Assembly: GCA_963930655.1 (NCBI GenBank)
Contig: OZ005603.1
Span: 22,458,201 to 22,522,200, forward strand
DNA length: 64,000 bases
Direction: 5' to 3'
Source of the DNA: Myrica gale
Lineage: Eukaryota; Streptophyta; Magnoliopsida; Fagales; Myricaceae
Shown here: piece after piece, positions 35,530 to 45,945 of the stretch
How the letters are laid out: each line of letters opens with the position of its first letter
Numbering within the stretch: the first letter of the stretch is position 1
Program-made: the position numbers and the translations under genes
The notes under the pieces: generated by a model
The model's database searches: none
What the model was told of the DNA's origin: nothing
Seen by the model: the letters and a program-made list of their open reading frames with translations, nothing else

Positions 35530-35930
35530 ACCTGGAAGGGAATGTCCTATGCCCCCTGAATTTTGCAGTTGGAAATCACATGCAAATATGACTGTACATC
35601 TAACCCTGCAGGTAAGTATATACAATTAATAGCTTACTCTCATGCAAGGGTATAACAGTTTAGCTCACCAGTTTTGGAACACCGATTTGTCAAATTTTCT
35701 ATTCTCGCTCTATTTGTTTATTTTTTTCTTTCTATTTATTAGCATAAAGTTTTTTCTACGATCTTTGTTACAATTTTGATAGAAGACATCACAATACGAT
35801 TGCATAAACTAACTGGAGGAGAATGGAGATTTCTTCAGATTCTCAAACAAGAAGATAATCAAATGGCAACATCTCCTTCCAATGGACTGAAGCAAATATT
35901 TTCATATATTTTCGAATCAGTGAAGCAGTA
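35530..35930 (+). other. Possible captured exon fragments inside the CACTA element
   Basis: A segment ending ACCCTGCAG/GTAAGTAT (35613) looks like an exon with a good donor, and 35783-35930 reads EDITIRLHKLTGGEWRFLQI followed by a short tail and a stop. I do not recognise the parent. These could be host exons taken up by the transposon, or chance. Confidence 0.3.
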
Positions 35931-36162
35931 GAACTAGATCTGATGCATTTAGCTATTAATTTTAATTTTTGTAATAATTTGGAGTTTTCAATGGAGTTCC
36001 TACAGCATAGGCGTCATGTTCGCTGGCATGGGTAAAAAAATTTGTCCAGCACCTCAGCTTTTTTATCAATGCATAAACACAACCAATTTTGTTTTCCTAC
36101 TATTGTCTTGTGCCTTTTTCCATCAGGGAAGAAGCTAGGAATTAGCTCTTGGGTTCACTTGC

Positions 36163-36345
36163 ATGAAAAGGGAACACGGGGAGCGCATGCGAGTGGAGCA
36201 TGAGGAGCGCATTCGAAAGGAGCAAGAGCGCATGCGAAAGGAGCAAGAGCGCTTACGGGCAGAAATATCGAAGGAGCTAGAGAAGAAAATGTCATCTGTA
36301 ATGGAGAAGAAAATGAACGACATGTCAAAGCGACTATTCAGCTAG
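36163..36345 (+). pseudogene. Last exon of the CACTA accessory protein (coiled coil)
   Basis: The frame encodes a 60-residue Glu/Arg/Lys-rich coiled coil with repeated (M/I)RKEQER units, ending KKMNDMSKRLFS and a stop. It is nearly identical to the end of the broken protein at 19776-20140 on the minus strand, which identifies both elements as one family. The preceding ~1.4 kb lacks the rest of the protein, so this copy is a deletion derivative. Confidence 0.72.
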
Positions 36346-37591
36346 TTTGGAGGTTCAAAAAGGTAGATGCATCTGTGTTGTAATAGTTTTGTGATTATGT
36401 ATTATTACGATGTTATTTTCGATTTAATTGCGGATTACTATTTGTTACCATTAATGTGCATTAATATGAGTATTGTATTTTTATTATAGTATTATCTGTT
36501 ATATAAATTTTATTATTATTATTGTTTTTCAAAAATCCAAATTATGTTTCCACCATTCAATCGGTAGTTAAACGCCCAGCTATAAATAGATCGTCAATAT
36601 TAAAAATATGTAATGTCGATCGATTAGTAAAGTCATCGATCGATCGTTAATATTAAAAATATGTAATGCTGATCGCTCAGTAAAGTCATCGATCGATCGT
36701 CACAATTATACCGATCGATCAGTGACGTAGTCAGTGATCAATCGCTTTAATCACCGACCAATCGGCTTTTGTTAAGACGATCGATCACTAATAAATTACA
36801 ATTGATCGTGATTACTATAGCGATTGATCGTCTATTTCTTACAATTCCATCGGTAAAAATGGTTGATCAATCACCAATAATTCACCGATCGATCGTATAA
36901 CCGATTCATCACAAATTCACCGATCGACCGTTTATACCGATCAATCGCTAGTTTAATCGATCCATCATTAAGCCAAGTACGATCGATCGTCACTTGTGAC
37001 GATCGATCGCTATATTTAGTGACGAAAAAAATCCGTCACTAAAAACTTTTCCTGACGAAATTCGGGTGTCGTCACGAAATACATTTTGTGATGCTCTTAC
37101 ACTGACGAAGCTGGTGACGAAAAAAGTTCATCACTAATACTTCTAGTGATGAAATTTTGACTTTTAGTGACAAAAAATTTTGTCACTAAAAGTCTTTTTT
37201 TTGTAGTGTAAGTGGTTCAGACCGGACCGGACCACTTATAAGTATCCAGTCTGATCTTCTATTTTAGTAGGATCGAAAATCCGGTCTGACCACATTTTGG
37301 TCCGAAAATCGGACCGAATTTCTGGTCCTACAGCCCTATTACTAGGCATCGCAGGATGCCATATGAGATATTTTCGTTAATGATTTAATTGACGGAAGCC
37401 AGGGTGGGGTCATAATTTATTCCCATACTCTGATATTGTCACAACTAGTAAATATATATGTTTCAATCGTTTTTAGTCGAGATTTGAAATGTCTAACGTA
37501 CTGCTTGTGTGTTTGGGTTGTGAGAAAATTTTTAATGCTCAAGATTACCGGTGAGTAAATTCCGTTCTATCGTAGCAGGCCTTACTAACGT

Positions 37592-37800
37592 CGACTAAAC
37601 GATCAACATTAATGTAATTAGAATTGTCAGTATCGCTCCAACTAAGAGTGTTTTTATCTATATCATTTCTAATCGGGTCTTCCCTTACACCGATATTTTC
37701 GATAGGACCAAGACTATCCATTGATTTACTCAGCCTACACCCGTATTCTACCTCTTCTTTGGACAACATCGAATTAAACCACCCTTTTTTCATAAAGCTC
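37592..37800 (-). pseudogene. accD: Plastid accD fragment in nuclear DNA (NUPT)
   Basis: The minus strand encodes [20 protein letters not shown], then [15 protein letters not shown] and [18 protein letters not shown], matching the N-terminus of the chloroplast-encoded acetyl-CoA carboxylase carboxyltransferase beta subunit (fatty acid synthesis in plastids). Similarity stops at about residue 68, where unrelated sequence begins (near 37592), while intact accD proteins are about 490 residues. AT-rich DNA to the right, up to about 37950, may be the plastid accD upstream region. Several substitutions suggest an old transfer. It lacks the catalytic domain and any transit peptide. Confidence 0.8.
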
Positions 37801-37850
37801 TTTTTCCCATATTTACATGAAAATACAATAGATGAATAGTCATTCGGGAA

Positions 37851-38808
37851 AAAAAATTATTTAACAAGATTTCACTCGTTAGCGAAAAAATAATTTTCAG
37901 TAAATTCAACTTCAGATGATACGATAAGGATTATTACTTTTTCATATGTTATTTCTTCTTAGTAAAATAATCATCTAATGATCTTGAACACAACAATACT
38001 AAAATAATAATTAATCCACAATTTACAAGTACTTGCCCAAAGACTTAACTAAGATAACAATATAATATGCACGTTGAATCTAGTTATACTATAGTTCAAT
38101 TAATATGAGCTTGGATCGACATTTATTAACGAATTCCTCGTAATCTTCAAGTTTTGAACTTTGGGATCATTAGAAAGAAAAATAAAGGCCAGAGGTACAT
38201 GATGTGTACTAAAGAAAAATACTAGAGAAGAGAGATGCTATTTTACAAGGTCATACACACGTGTTCGAGCGATCATAAGACCGATATGGAATTGATAACG
38301 TAGAGTTCGGATCAAAATTTATGAAGGAATTCCTCGTAATCTACAAAATTTTGAACTATAAGAGTAATAATTAGAAAGAAAAGTAAGAGGCCCGATGTAG
38401 ACATCGTAATTAAGGATTATATTATTTGCTATCCATTGAAATATGGTTTAGTGATCGGACACACCAAAAGTCTTTGACACACACATATATATAAGCAATT
38501 TATTATGTAAAAAGTTAACACATGATCTACCATTTATATATAATTAAAGTTGGATCATCACAACATGAAACATATCTTTGACTATTTTCTTTGGAGTTAT
38601 CGTATAACAACAATAAAAACAGATCAAGATTTTTTATAATTTTTTATGCTAATTATATGATGAAATTTTTTAAAATATATATAATAAATAGACGTTACAT
38701 TATTTAACGTTGTTTATATTAAATTTTGAATTGCATGAGTCCTCTTATGAAATCAGAATGTTATATCTATAACAGTGCAATACCACGAGTAGAGCTTGTC
38801 AGCGGGCA
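37851..38808. other. Intergenic DNA with two local repeat copies
   Basis: This AT-rich sequence includes diverged repeats at 38105-38190 and 38285-38390 (AATTCCTCGTAATCT, TTTTGAACT, TTAGAAAGAAAA) related to 26880-27040. No gene is supported. Confidence 0.5.
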
Positions 38809-39196
38809 TGATGAGGACCTGGGCTCTAATTAAGTCTTCTAATTAGAGTTATTCAAGCCCTCTTATTAAGTCTTCTAATTAGGTTCTCCTAAGCAATATG
38901 AGATCTCAATAATCCTTCATCCTTCGAAGACCGACGCCCTCGTCGTCTGCGTCTCCCACATGGTCTCTATAGAGGGCTTTCACCGGACTTGGGCCTACCC
39001 TGACCCATACCGAATCTATAGGGTCGAAGAAAATGAGTTCATGCAAGCCACCACACGACCTAAGAAAGACGCATGAGCCACCAATTGATGAGGACCTGGG
39101 CTCTAGACTAAAAGACATGTCTTACAGTTAGAGTTATTCAAACCCTCTTATTAAGTCTTCTAATTAGGTTCTCCTAAGCAATATGAGATCTCAACA
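38809..39196 (-). mobile_element. TRIM retroelement with two ~105-bp LTRs, TSD GGGCA
   Basis: Direct repeats of 103 bp (38809-38911) and 111 bp (39086-39196) start TGATGAGGACCTGGGCTC and end ATATGAGATCTCAA(T/C)A. They enclose only 174 bp, and the whole is flanked by GGGCA on both sides (38804-38808, 39197-39201). On the minus strand the LTR starts TGTTGAGATCTC; TTGGTGGCTCATGC follows one LTR at the primer-binding position and the purine run GAAGGATGAAGGAT precedes the other. That is the structure of a terminal-repeat retrotransposon in miniature. No protein is encoded. Confidence 0.88.
38912..39085 (-). other. TRIM internal region
   Basis: These 174 bp between the LTRs hold the putative primer-binding site and polypurine tract. 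The frame here is short and has no domain. Confidence 0.5.
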
Positions 39197-39201
39197 GGGC
39201 A

Positions 39202-40688
39202 GCCATATGCGACATGCTGATAACGACAGCATGTGCAGTTGTGTTATTGTCTCTGTTCTTGCGTACGTTAAAGGAAACTTCTTTTTCTTTTAAATGAAGG
39301 ACAACGGAAGCATTGTGGACAGCAATACGCAATTGGCGATCCACATGACAAGCGTATTGGGTGGATCTGCCGATATATTTAAGCATCGAATATTGCATAA
39401 ATGGCGGCCGGCAGATCAAAACAAAAAAACAAATGTCTGTTGCGTGTGATTTCTGCCCTTCTGTCTTACTAATCACGGTAACAAAATGGCCAGTTGATTG
39501 CTCCAGAATATGCAACGGTCTCCATTCGTTTTTCCATTGTATAGAATTAAGAGAAATATTTGGTGTCTTTTCTGATTCTTTCCAGATTCAAGAATTCAAC
39601 GATTTAAGATTTGAGTGGTGTTTGTTTGTTGAAATTTTGAGGTTTTGGAAATTTTTGGTATTGGAGTTTGTGAAAAAATATAGTATTTTATGAAAAAGTG
39701 AGGAGAGTGAAGATTTAATTGAATACTATAGTATTATTTTATAATTTAATGAGGAGAGAGTGATTATTTTATAATTGTTTAAAAATTTTGAGAGGTAGAA
39801 ATTTTTGAAGACAAACGCTCCCTTGACGTAGGTCACACTTTTAAAATTAATCATTTTTCTAGAATTAACGACTTTCCCCGAGACTCGGATAGGCCGTCGT
39901 CTTTAGTTTTGCCGGGACATCTGGAAACATAGGGGAGCTGCAAGCCTGCAAGACTCTAAATTTAGTCAGAGATCACTGTCACTCTCGTTCTGACTGAGTA
40001 ATAGCCAGAGAGCAAGGGGCCGGTCGCTGGAGGGGATTGGAGTACGTGACTTTACCTACATAGTCACGTGTTGTTAGAACAACAATATTATGGAGTTGAT
40101 AACGTTGAAGTACTACCGTTCGTTCAGATCTTCTTTTTACTTATGAATGCCTCGTATTAAGGTTTAATACATCGAAAGTGAAATAATTCAAAAAGAAATT
40201 CTAGCTAGCTAGTAATAGATTAGTTTATTTATCGGCCATTGACCTTGGGATGAGGGCCGAGATCGAGTGAATCCTCCGTTAATTAAAGTTATAGTCTATG
40301 ATTTATACATGATTTATGTACAGATTATCCAACACTCAACACCTATTACGGTGCCTTCAAGTTACTTCTTCTTGAGTCGATCGACGGTGTTGTTTTTTCC
40401 ATCACGGACACTGTTGACCCAGCTTGGATGCATGGATCGACTGGCAGCTTATTGGCTTAATGCTGTTGTTTGTTATAATTATATTGATAAATTCTGATTA
40501 ATAAACTTCTAATAATAATAATAATAATACCTTTATTACCCGCATGGTCAAATGCTTTAAACGACGTAGTTCAATAAGTTAAAACTTAAAATGAATGAAA
40601 AATTACTTGAGGACTGGGTGTACTTCTCTTGACCTCAAGCAAGGGGAGAACCCTGAATGTCTTACTGGCTGGATTGATGGGTGAATGT
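39202..40688. other. Intergenic DNA, no gene recognised
   Basis: A minus-strand frame at 39174-39515 and others show no known domain. 39590-39830 is AT-rich with a TTTG-type end (AGACAAACGCTCCC) and may be a decayed MITE. 40085-40240 is a further copy of the local repeat seen at 26880 and 38285. Confidence 0.4.
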
Positions 40689-40982
40689 CAGGGTGGCTCA
40701 AAGGTTAGGCAGGTGAGGCGATAGTCTAAAGTCTCAAATTAGGATGACCCTCGGTTATAAAGCCTACATTATAGTAATATTAAAATTAATGGAAGAAAAA
40801 AAGCTTAAAAATTTTCAAATAAAATTTAATTAAAGGCCTATAAAATATGAATATTTAAAAATTATAAATAAATAAGTCATCCTAGAAACTAGCACTACTA
40901 AAATCACTTTTCAAAATAATAGCATCATTCACAATAAATTCTTCGATCAATCACAACTACCACAACTACTACTTAATTATCC

Positions 40983-41834
40983 TTACAGCCGTGCAGTGTG
41001 GAGTGAATCTCCATGGCAACTCAACAGCCTGGCATTTGGGGACGGGACGACTGCAGACTCGGTTCGATGCATTCTTCACCCCCACCAAGCTCTTGGCATT
41101 CCTCTGGAAGACCAATTATGTTTTCAACTATATATTTTCAATGCTGCTGATTTGATCTGGATGGCTCGGAATGCAGTTGAGCATGACGGAAGGAAGTGGG
41201 CAGTCCAAGACGTTGTACGTCGGGTGTGTAGGATCAGTCGCGAGCATTGGGAGGCTTGGCGTAAGAAAATCAGTCCAGTCGTTGCTCTGCCATGGGCTCC
41301 TCCTCCAGAGAATGTTATCAAGGTTAACTTCGACGTTGCCATTCGTGATACGTATGCGGTGGGAGCGGCAATTGCTCGTAACAGTGTTGGTCAGGTGCTG
41401 GAGGCTGTGGTCAAGCGTTTGGAGGCAGTGAATCCTCTAGAGGGAGAAATGGCAGTAGCACTTCTGGGGGTGCAACTGGCGTGCTCACATGGTTTTCAGA
41501 CGGTATTCCTCGAAGGAGACTCTGAAACAGTTATCAAGGCTATTAAAGCTTGGCCTCATCCGGTGGACTGGCGTATTACTAACGCTGTGAAGGAACTTCA
41601 TTGTATAAGTGGTGGGTTGCAGTGTGTACAATTTTTTCATGTCTTTCGCGATGCGAATGATAAGGCGCATCACCTTGCTTGTTGGGCTGCTGCTAAGCTT
41701 CGCTTGGTTGGCAATTCCCTTGATTTTGAGCTTTCGTTTGACCTCTCATGGTTGTATGCTGGAACTGATCCCCTTTAGGGGTGACTTGTGTTGGTTTTTT
41801 TTGCATTGGAATAAGATGAGGTTTTGATTAAAAA
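40983..41834 (+). mobile_element. 5'-truncated L1-type LINE, 19-bp TSD
   Basis: An 852-bp segment ends in GTTTTGATTAAAAAA and is flanked by direct repeats AACTACTACTTAATTATCC (40964-40982) and AACTACTACTTAATTACCC (41835-41853), 18 of 19 identical. Its coding part is the C-terminal RNase H of a plant L1 ORF2. Truncation at the 5' end and a long target duplication are typical of target-primed reverse transcription. Confidence 0.92.
40984..41778 (+). pseudogene. LINE ORF2 C-terminal RNase H domain, 5'-truncated
   Basis: The open frame of about 264 codons has no ATG of its own at the 5' end; it enters from the truncation point with RAVWSESPWQL. The zf-RVT-linked helical region (LIWMARNAVEHDG) is followed by an RNase H fold. 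The four acidic residues are all present: D in VNFDVAIRD, E in PLEGEMA, D in FLEGDSETV and D in VFRDANDKAHHLA. It ends in TAG 56 bp before the A-rich tail. The frame is still open, which points to a young insertion. The reverse transcriptase and endonuclease are missing. Confidence 0.85.
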
Positions 41835-42199
41835 AACTACTACTTAATTACCCAAACAATTAAATTCTAACTTAATTTTTTCAACTGTACACAACTACTT
41901 TATTATTAATTAAATTATCGAACAATTAAATTTTAACGTAATCTTAACGGTAAAGTAACACTTTCTACCACATCTACTAATTTATTACTAATTAGTTATC
42001 AAATAATTAAATTCTAACGTCATTTTTAAACTGATAAATCAACTTCTTACTCTTGATAGTTGGTTGTTGCTGCTTTAACAAATCTAGGATTAGTGTTCCG
42101 GTTCTATTGTTAAAGAATTTACATTTCAATTTATTATTGATATCAATTAGTTTTTATTTATTATTATTCATTATTTGGGTAAACTTTTTAATTTTTAAA

Positions 42200-42725
42200 A
42201 TGAGTAGTAGAAAATATCGATCTGGATATGAAAAACTCAAGAAAAAAAAGGAGAATAAAAATTTTAGTTGAATCTCAAAGATGAGCCCCTTAACAAAATT
42301 TTTATTGACAAAAGGGGACCAAATTCTAATAAAGAGGTAATAGGTGAAGAACTACGTATTAGGGTGACTTAGAAGAAGTTGATAATGTTGATGTGACTTA
42401 AGGGAAGAAATTAGAAAATAATATAGATGTGACAAAACAAAATGAAAATTTAGAACAAATTGTTAGTGAGACACACATAGATAGTCCAAGTTTTGATGAT
42501 CAATCTATAATAAGTATCACTTGTTCTGATCCTAGACATTGAAAGAAAATTGATACAAAGTTACTAAATATCTTAGTAGAGATATCTTTAAGTATCACTT
42601 TTTCAAAACTAAAGATTATAAAAAAATTATTTGCGAACAACTATGTCTCAAGTAGATTAAGCGATTCAGCAATTTTATCTATCAAAACTGATTTATTGGT
42701 AAACTGGATTATAAAAGTTTAATTA
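42200..42725 (+). pseudogene. TTF-type hAT transposase N-terminus (DUF4371 family), broken
   Basis: MSSRKYRSGYEKLKKKKENK matches the conserved start of zinc-finger MYM/TTF-type hAT proteins (basic R-K-Y-x-S-G motif and a Lys run). Later frames give ISITCSDPRH and KKIDTKLLNILVEISLSI, and the remainder is interrupted by stops. The DUF4371 catalytic domain and hATC are missing, so it is only the first ~170 codons. Confidence 0.65.
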
Positions 42726-42859
42726 ATAATTTTGTATTTAAAAAGTTAAGAAGTAAATTTATGATTTAATTTTAAATATATATATTTTTTTTTAAAAATT
42801 AACTTTAATTTTTTAATATTAAAAACCGTATTTTTATGTCTTGCAACCCTGGTGAATAT

Positions 42860-43688
42860 TCTCACCCCTCGATTGGTCCACCTATGCAGGCTTGCAGCCA
42901 CCAGAAAGGAGTCGTCTACCCTCCACCTACAGGCGACCGCGAGTGGATTCTTCTTTTGCACGTGGATCTGACATTGACAATTAATTTAATAAGGCGTTTG
43001 TGATGTTAAAATTTTAAAGAAGGGTAAAAAAAAAAAAAGCAGAGAATGAAAGTATGAAAAAAATAAAAAAAGTAAATGATAAAGTGAAAATAATAAATGA
43101 AAAGTGAAAAAAATTTATAAAAAAAGTAAAAGAGAGAAAAATTATAATAATAATAAAATTTTAGTTTATCAAACATTATATAAATATTACCATGTCTATG
43201 CAGCACGTGATGGACAGAAATTGCGCAGAATGAAAAACAAAAAAGTGATGGGCAGAATGATTGGTTGGAGGCAACTTGATCTTGAGGATATATATACACT
43301 TGCTATAGTTGAAAAATTACAGAAGCTAATTTTTTACTAAACATGAATTTCAATTTTTCCTATGTGCATCGAAGGTCTAAATTACCTATTAAAGCATATT
43401 GTCTGCTCAAATTTTTAGAATTTATCATATGTATCTTCTAATAACATCTGACCGTTGACACCAGTACCAAAGCCACAGTTTTTTTTTGAGAGGATGGAAG
43501 AATAAAATACTAATTTAATTTTTTAAAATATTTAATTGGTTTTTTCTCTTGAAGGGGCTGAAGAATAAAACGCTAATTCATTTTTTTAAAAGCATTTTAA
43601 TAAGAATATTAGAAATAAAGTTTAATTATTTTGTGTTTGCTTATGCAATCTAATATTTTATTTATTTACATAAATAAATAATTTGACA

Positions 43689-43728
<40 letters not shown>

Positions 43729-44814
43729 GATGTTAGAATTTATATACGAACTTTGTAAATTTATATAATCAATATTTAGAAAAAAAGTATTAACAGAATA
43801 AGAAGAAACAAGTTGAAAGCTTTGGTGGTGCAATAAATTTATTTGTTATATTACTTGCAGTAAAAAACGCTGTGATATACTTAATTTATCATTGGCTTAG
43901 CCATTTAATTAGGTAGCAGATCAAAATATGTATTTCTGATTCCATAGTTTTATTTCTTTCCCAATATCCCCGTTTGCATAAAACCCAAGACCCCTTCATG
44001 TAATAGGACTTGTGTTATGCAGTTGGGTTTAATATAAATCGGATTTAAACAGTTTGAAAGTAAAGATGCCAATTCCAAATCATATTGCGAAAATTAAAGG
44101 GTGTCTATGTTTTAGTGGGATGCAGTACTGAGGCTGCTGGCAGAAGAATTTTCTTGCCCAGTTTATAAGAGAATATTATCTCTCTTTTCAACTTGGCTAC
44201 TTTTTTTTTTTTTCTACGTAATCTTTGTACTACATTCACGTCATTTTTAGCATCTGTTTCCTTCCACTTCCTGCGAGGAACAAACAAAACAACAATATCT
44301 GTCACGTCACTTCCAGTCTGGATTTCCCTGTTGAAAAATAGAAAGATTTTAGTCTTAAAGAAACCGGCTTCAAATGCTGTAAGAAGGGCTTCTGTTCAGC
44401 AGATCCCCTGATCTTATCTCCTCTCCGCGTATCTCTCGCTTTATTTCTTCCTCGGTGGCCAGGGATAAATACATTCTTGTTTGATCAGAAAGAAAGTAGA
44501 AGAAAAGAAAAGAAACCGAGTTCTGTCGAAATGGATAAGGAAATGAAGAACAAAAGTTTTGAAATAAGAGAGGACCATCTCATAGTCTCTGATCTCATCA
44601 ATGTCATCATCATCAGCATGCATCATCGCAAGGAGATAACTTTTTTGACATATCGTCCTGCTTATGTGGTCCAATTAAATGGGATGAATGTGTTTCGGCC
44701 TTTATATTTGACATCTAAAAGGGTGGAAAAAAAACAAGATTGGATCGCATGTCCACTTCCAGAAAACAGAAATACTAAAATAGAAAATTAAATAACCAAG
44801 TTAGTGACAAGCGT
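42860..44814. other. Intergenic DNA upstream of the GH3 gene
   Basis: No coding region was supported. 43000-43190 is AT-rich with GGCGTTTGTGATG on one side and ATCAAACATT on the other, a possible decayed MITE. A dinucleotide run lies at 43690-43725. The frame at 44477-44791 has no domain and overlaps promoter DNA. Confidence 0.45.
43690..43725. repeat. (TA)n microsatellite
   Basis: This is an uninterrupted run of about 18 TA dinucleotides. Confidence 0.95.
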
Positions 44815-44826
44815 TCTATATATACC
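44815..44826 (+). promoter_or_regulatory. TATA box of the GH3 gene
   Basis: TCTATATATACC is followed after about 25-30 bp by a C/T-rich leader (CTTCTCCAAACCGCAG). The leader appears to be spliced: donors AAG/GTAGG-like near 44904 or TCAG/GTGCG at 45185 could join to the acceptor TTTGCAACAG at 45942, four bases before the ATG. Confidence 0.5.
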
Positions 44827-45945
44827 ACCTCTATCCTGTGTCTTCTCCAAACCGCAGCTTTCTTGTCCAACAAAGCTCTCTCTTTCTCTTCTCTGTGAAG
44901 TAGGAAAGGCTATTCCCATTTGGGATTCCTTGTTCCTCTGTCATTTTAAGCTCTATTTCTCAGTCACTCACACCTTCCATTTTTGTTATTCTTGTTTTGT
45001 ATCAAAATCTTTGATGCTCTGTTCGACTTCTGAGATTAACCGGCCGAAAAGATTTAGAGTTTTGAATTTAGTTTAGTATTCCTTATAGCTCAGTAGACTG
45101 TATCTTTCATTCTACCCGGCCTGTTTGCAACTTCCGACAAAATCCGGGAAAAGGAAATATCAGAGATTTCTATATCTACCTCAGGTGCGTATTGTTTAAT
45201 TTCCAGTTTCAGTGGTACTTTGTGCTTAGGAAAAGAACAGCAAAAAATGTACTCTGATTCGTTTCTTTGAGGCAAAAAACGAAACATAATTGCTTTCGTG
45301 ATGAAACTCTCGACTGCCTCATATATTCTCATTGGAATATATGGAAATCATCTTTGTGGGATGATGTTTTATTCTTTCCTTCAACTTTGCTTTTGGGCTT
45401 TTACTGTCTCATAATTTGGGTAGAACTTTGTCGGTGGCTTTTAAAAAGGTGTATCAATTTTTATTTTTTACACTGATTTATTATGAAGCTAGTCAGGACT
45501 CTCTCTTAGGAGTTAGGAGTTCTGAAACTCTGTTTTATGCCGTCTTAAACTATCGCATTAATTACACGTTCAATCAACACTAATTAATGTTGAATTTCAC
45601 CTATTTATTTATCTAAGTTTTGACATTAGCTCTTTCTTGATCGTGAACTACTGCCTTCCGTCCTAATTAAGTGTTTAATGCGAACGTTCCCTTATCTATA
45701 TCCATTTCCTTTTTTCAGTTCTCTGTGGGACATTTTTCATAGCTTAGTTTTCTGGCGTCGTAGTTTGTGATTTGTTAGTGTTGCTTTCGACTTCTCCGCA
45801 TCTTTGTTTAGATTTTGATCCTATGCATTTACTTTTAGTACTTACAATATGTCGACCATATTGTTAGTCAAAGACTTATTTTAAGGTGTATTATCCTTGA
45901 GCAATATCTTTCTTGTTACAATTTTACGGCACTTTGCAACAGGAA

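Larger units (their letters stand above)
33203..37208 (+). mobile_element. Nested non-autonomous CACTA element, TSD TAA
   Basis: It starts CAATACTAGAAAATTG (one change from CACTA) and ends CTTTTTTTTGTAGTG, flanked by TAA on both sides (33200-33202, 37209-37211). When removed, the hAT sequence GGACCACTTAA/GTGGTTCAG is rejoined. GTGACGAAA palindromes border both ends, and CGATCGATCG repeats fill 33400-34760 and 36590-37015. The interior keeps only the last coiled-coil exon of the accessory protein (36163-36345) plus intron/exon-like segments of unknown origin at about 35530-35930. Confidence 0.9.
27252..37338 (+). mobile_element. 10-kb hAT element (RICESLEEPER type) with nested CACTA
   Basis: The left end TAGGGGTGATCAG and the right end CTACAGCCCTA are inverted hAT termini with ACCGGACCGG subterminal repeats inside both. 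The 6-mer TAGGCA occurs at 27245-27250 and 37343-37348, a probable but offset remnant of the 8-bp duplication. The interior has a GC-rich leader (27400-27790), a long intron ending at 28769, a transposase pseudogene, a tandem array and a 4-kb CACTA insertion, so the element itself is about 6 kb. Confidence 0.72.
40689..42851 (+). mobile_element. hAT element (TTF/DUF4371 type), TSD GTGAATGT
   Basis: Ends CAGGGTGGC and GCAACCCTG are inverted, and the flanking octamers GTGAATGT (40681-40688) and GTGAATAT (42852-42859) agree at 7 of 8 bases. After removal of the LINE inserted at 40983, the element is about 1.3 kb and carries the first part of a TTF-type transposase. It is a deletion derivative and inactive. 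Confidence 0.82.

Noticed and set aside
27245..37348. Perfect 8-bp target duplication for the large hAT
   Set aside because: Only TAGGCA is shared and it is offset by one or more bases from the terminal repeats, so it is reported as partial.
43006..43299. Phe/Tyr-rich minus-strand frame
   Set aside because: It arises from A-rich DNA on the plus strand; pure composition effect.
44477..44791. 104-codon frame upstream of the GH3 gene
   Set aside because: It has no domain and a low-complexity Lys/Glu start, and runs up to the TATA box of the GH3 gene.
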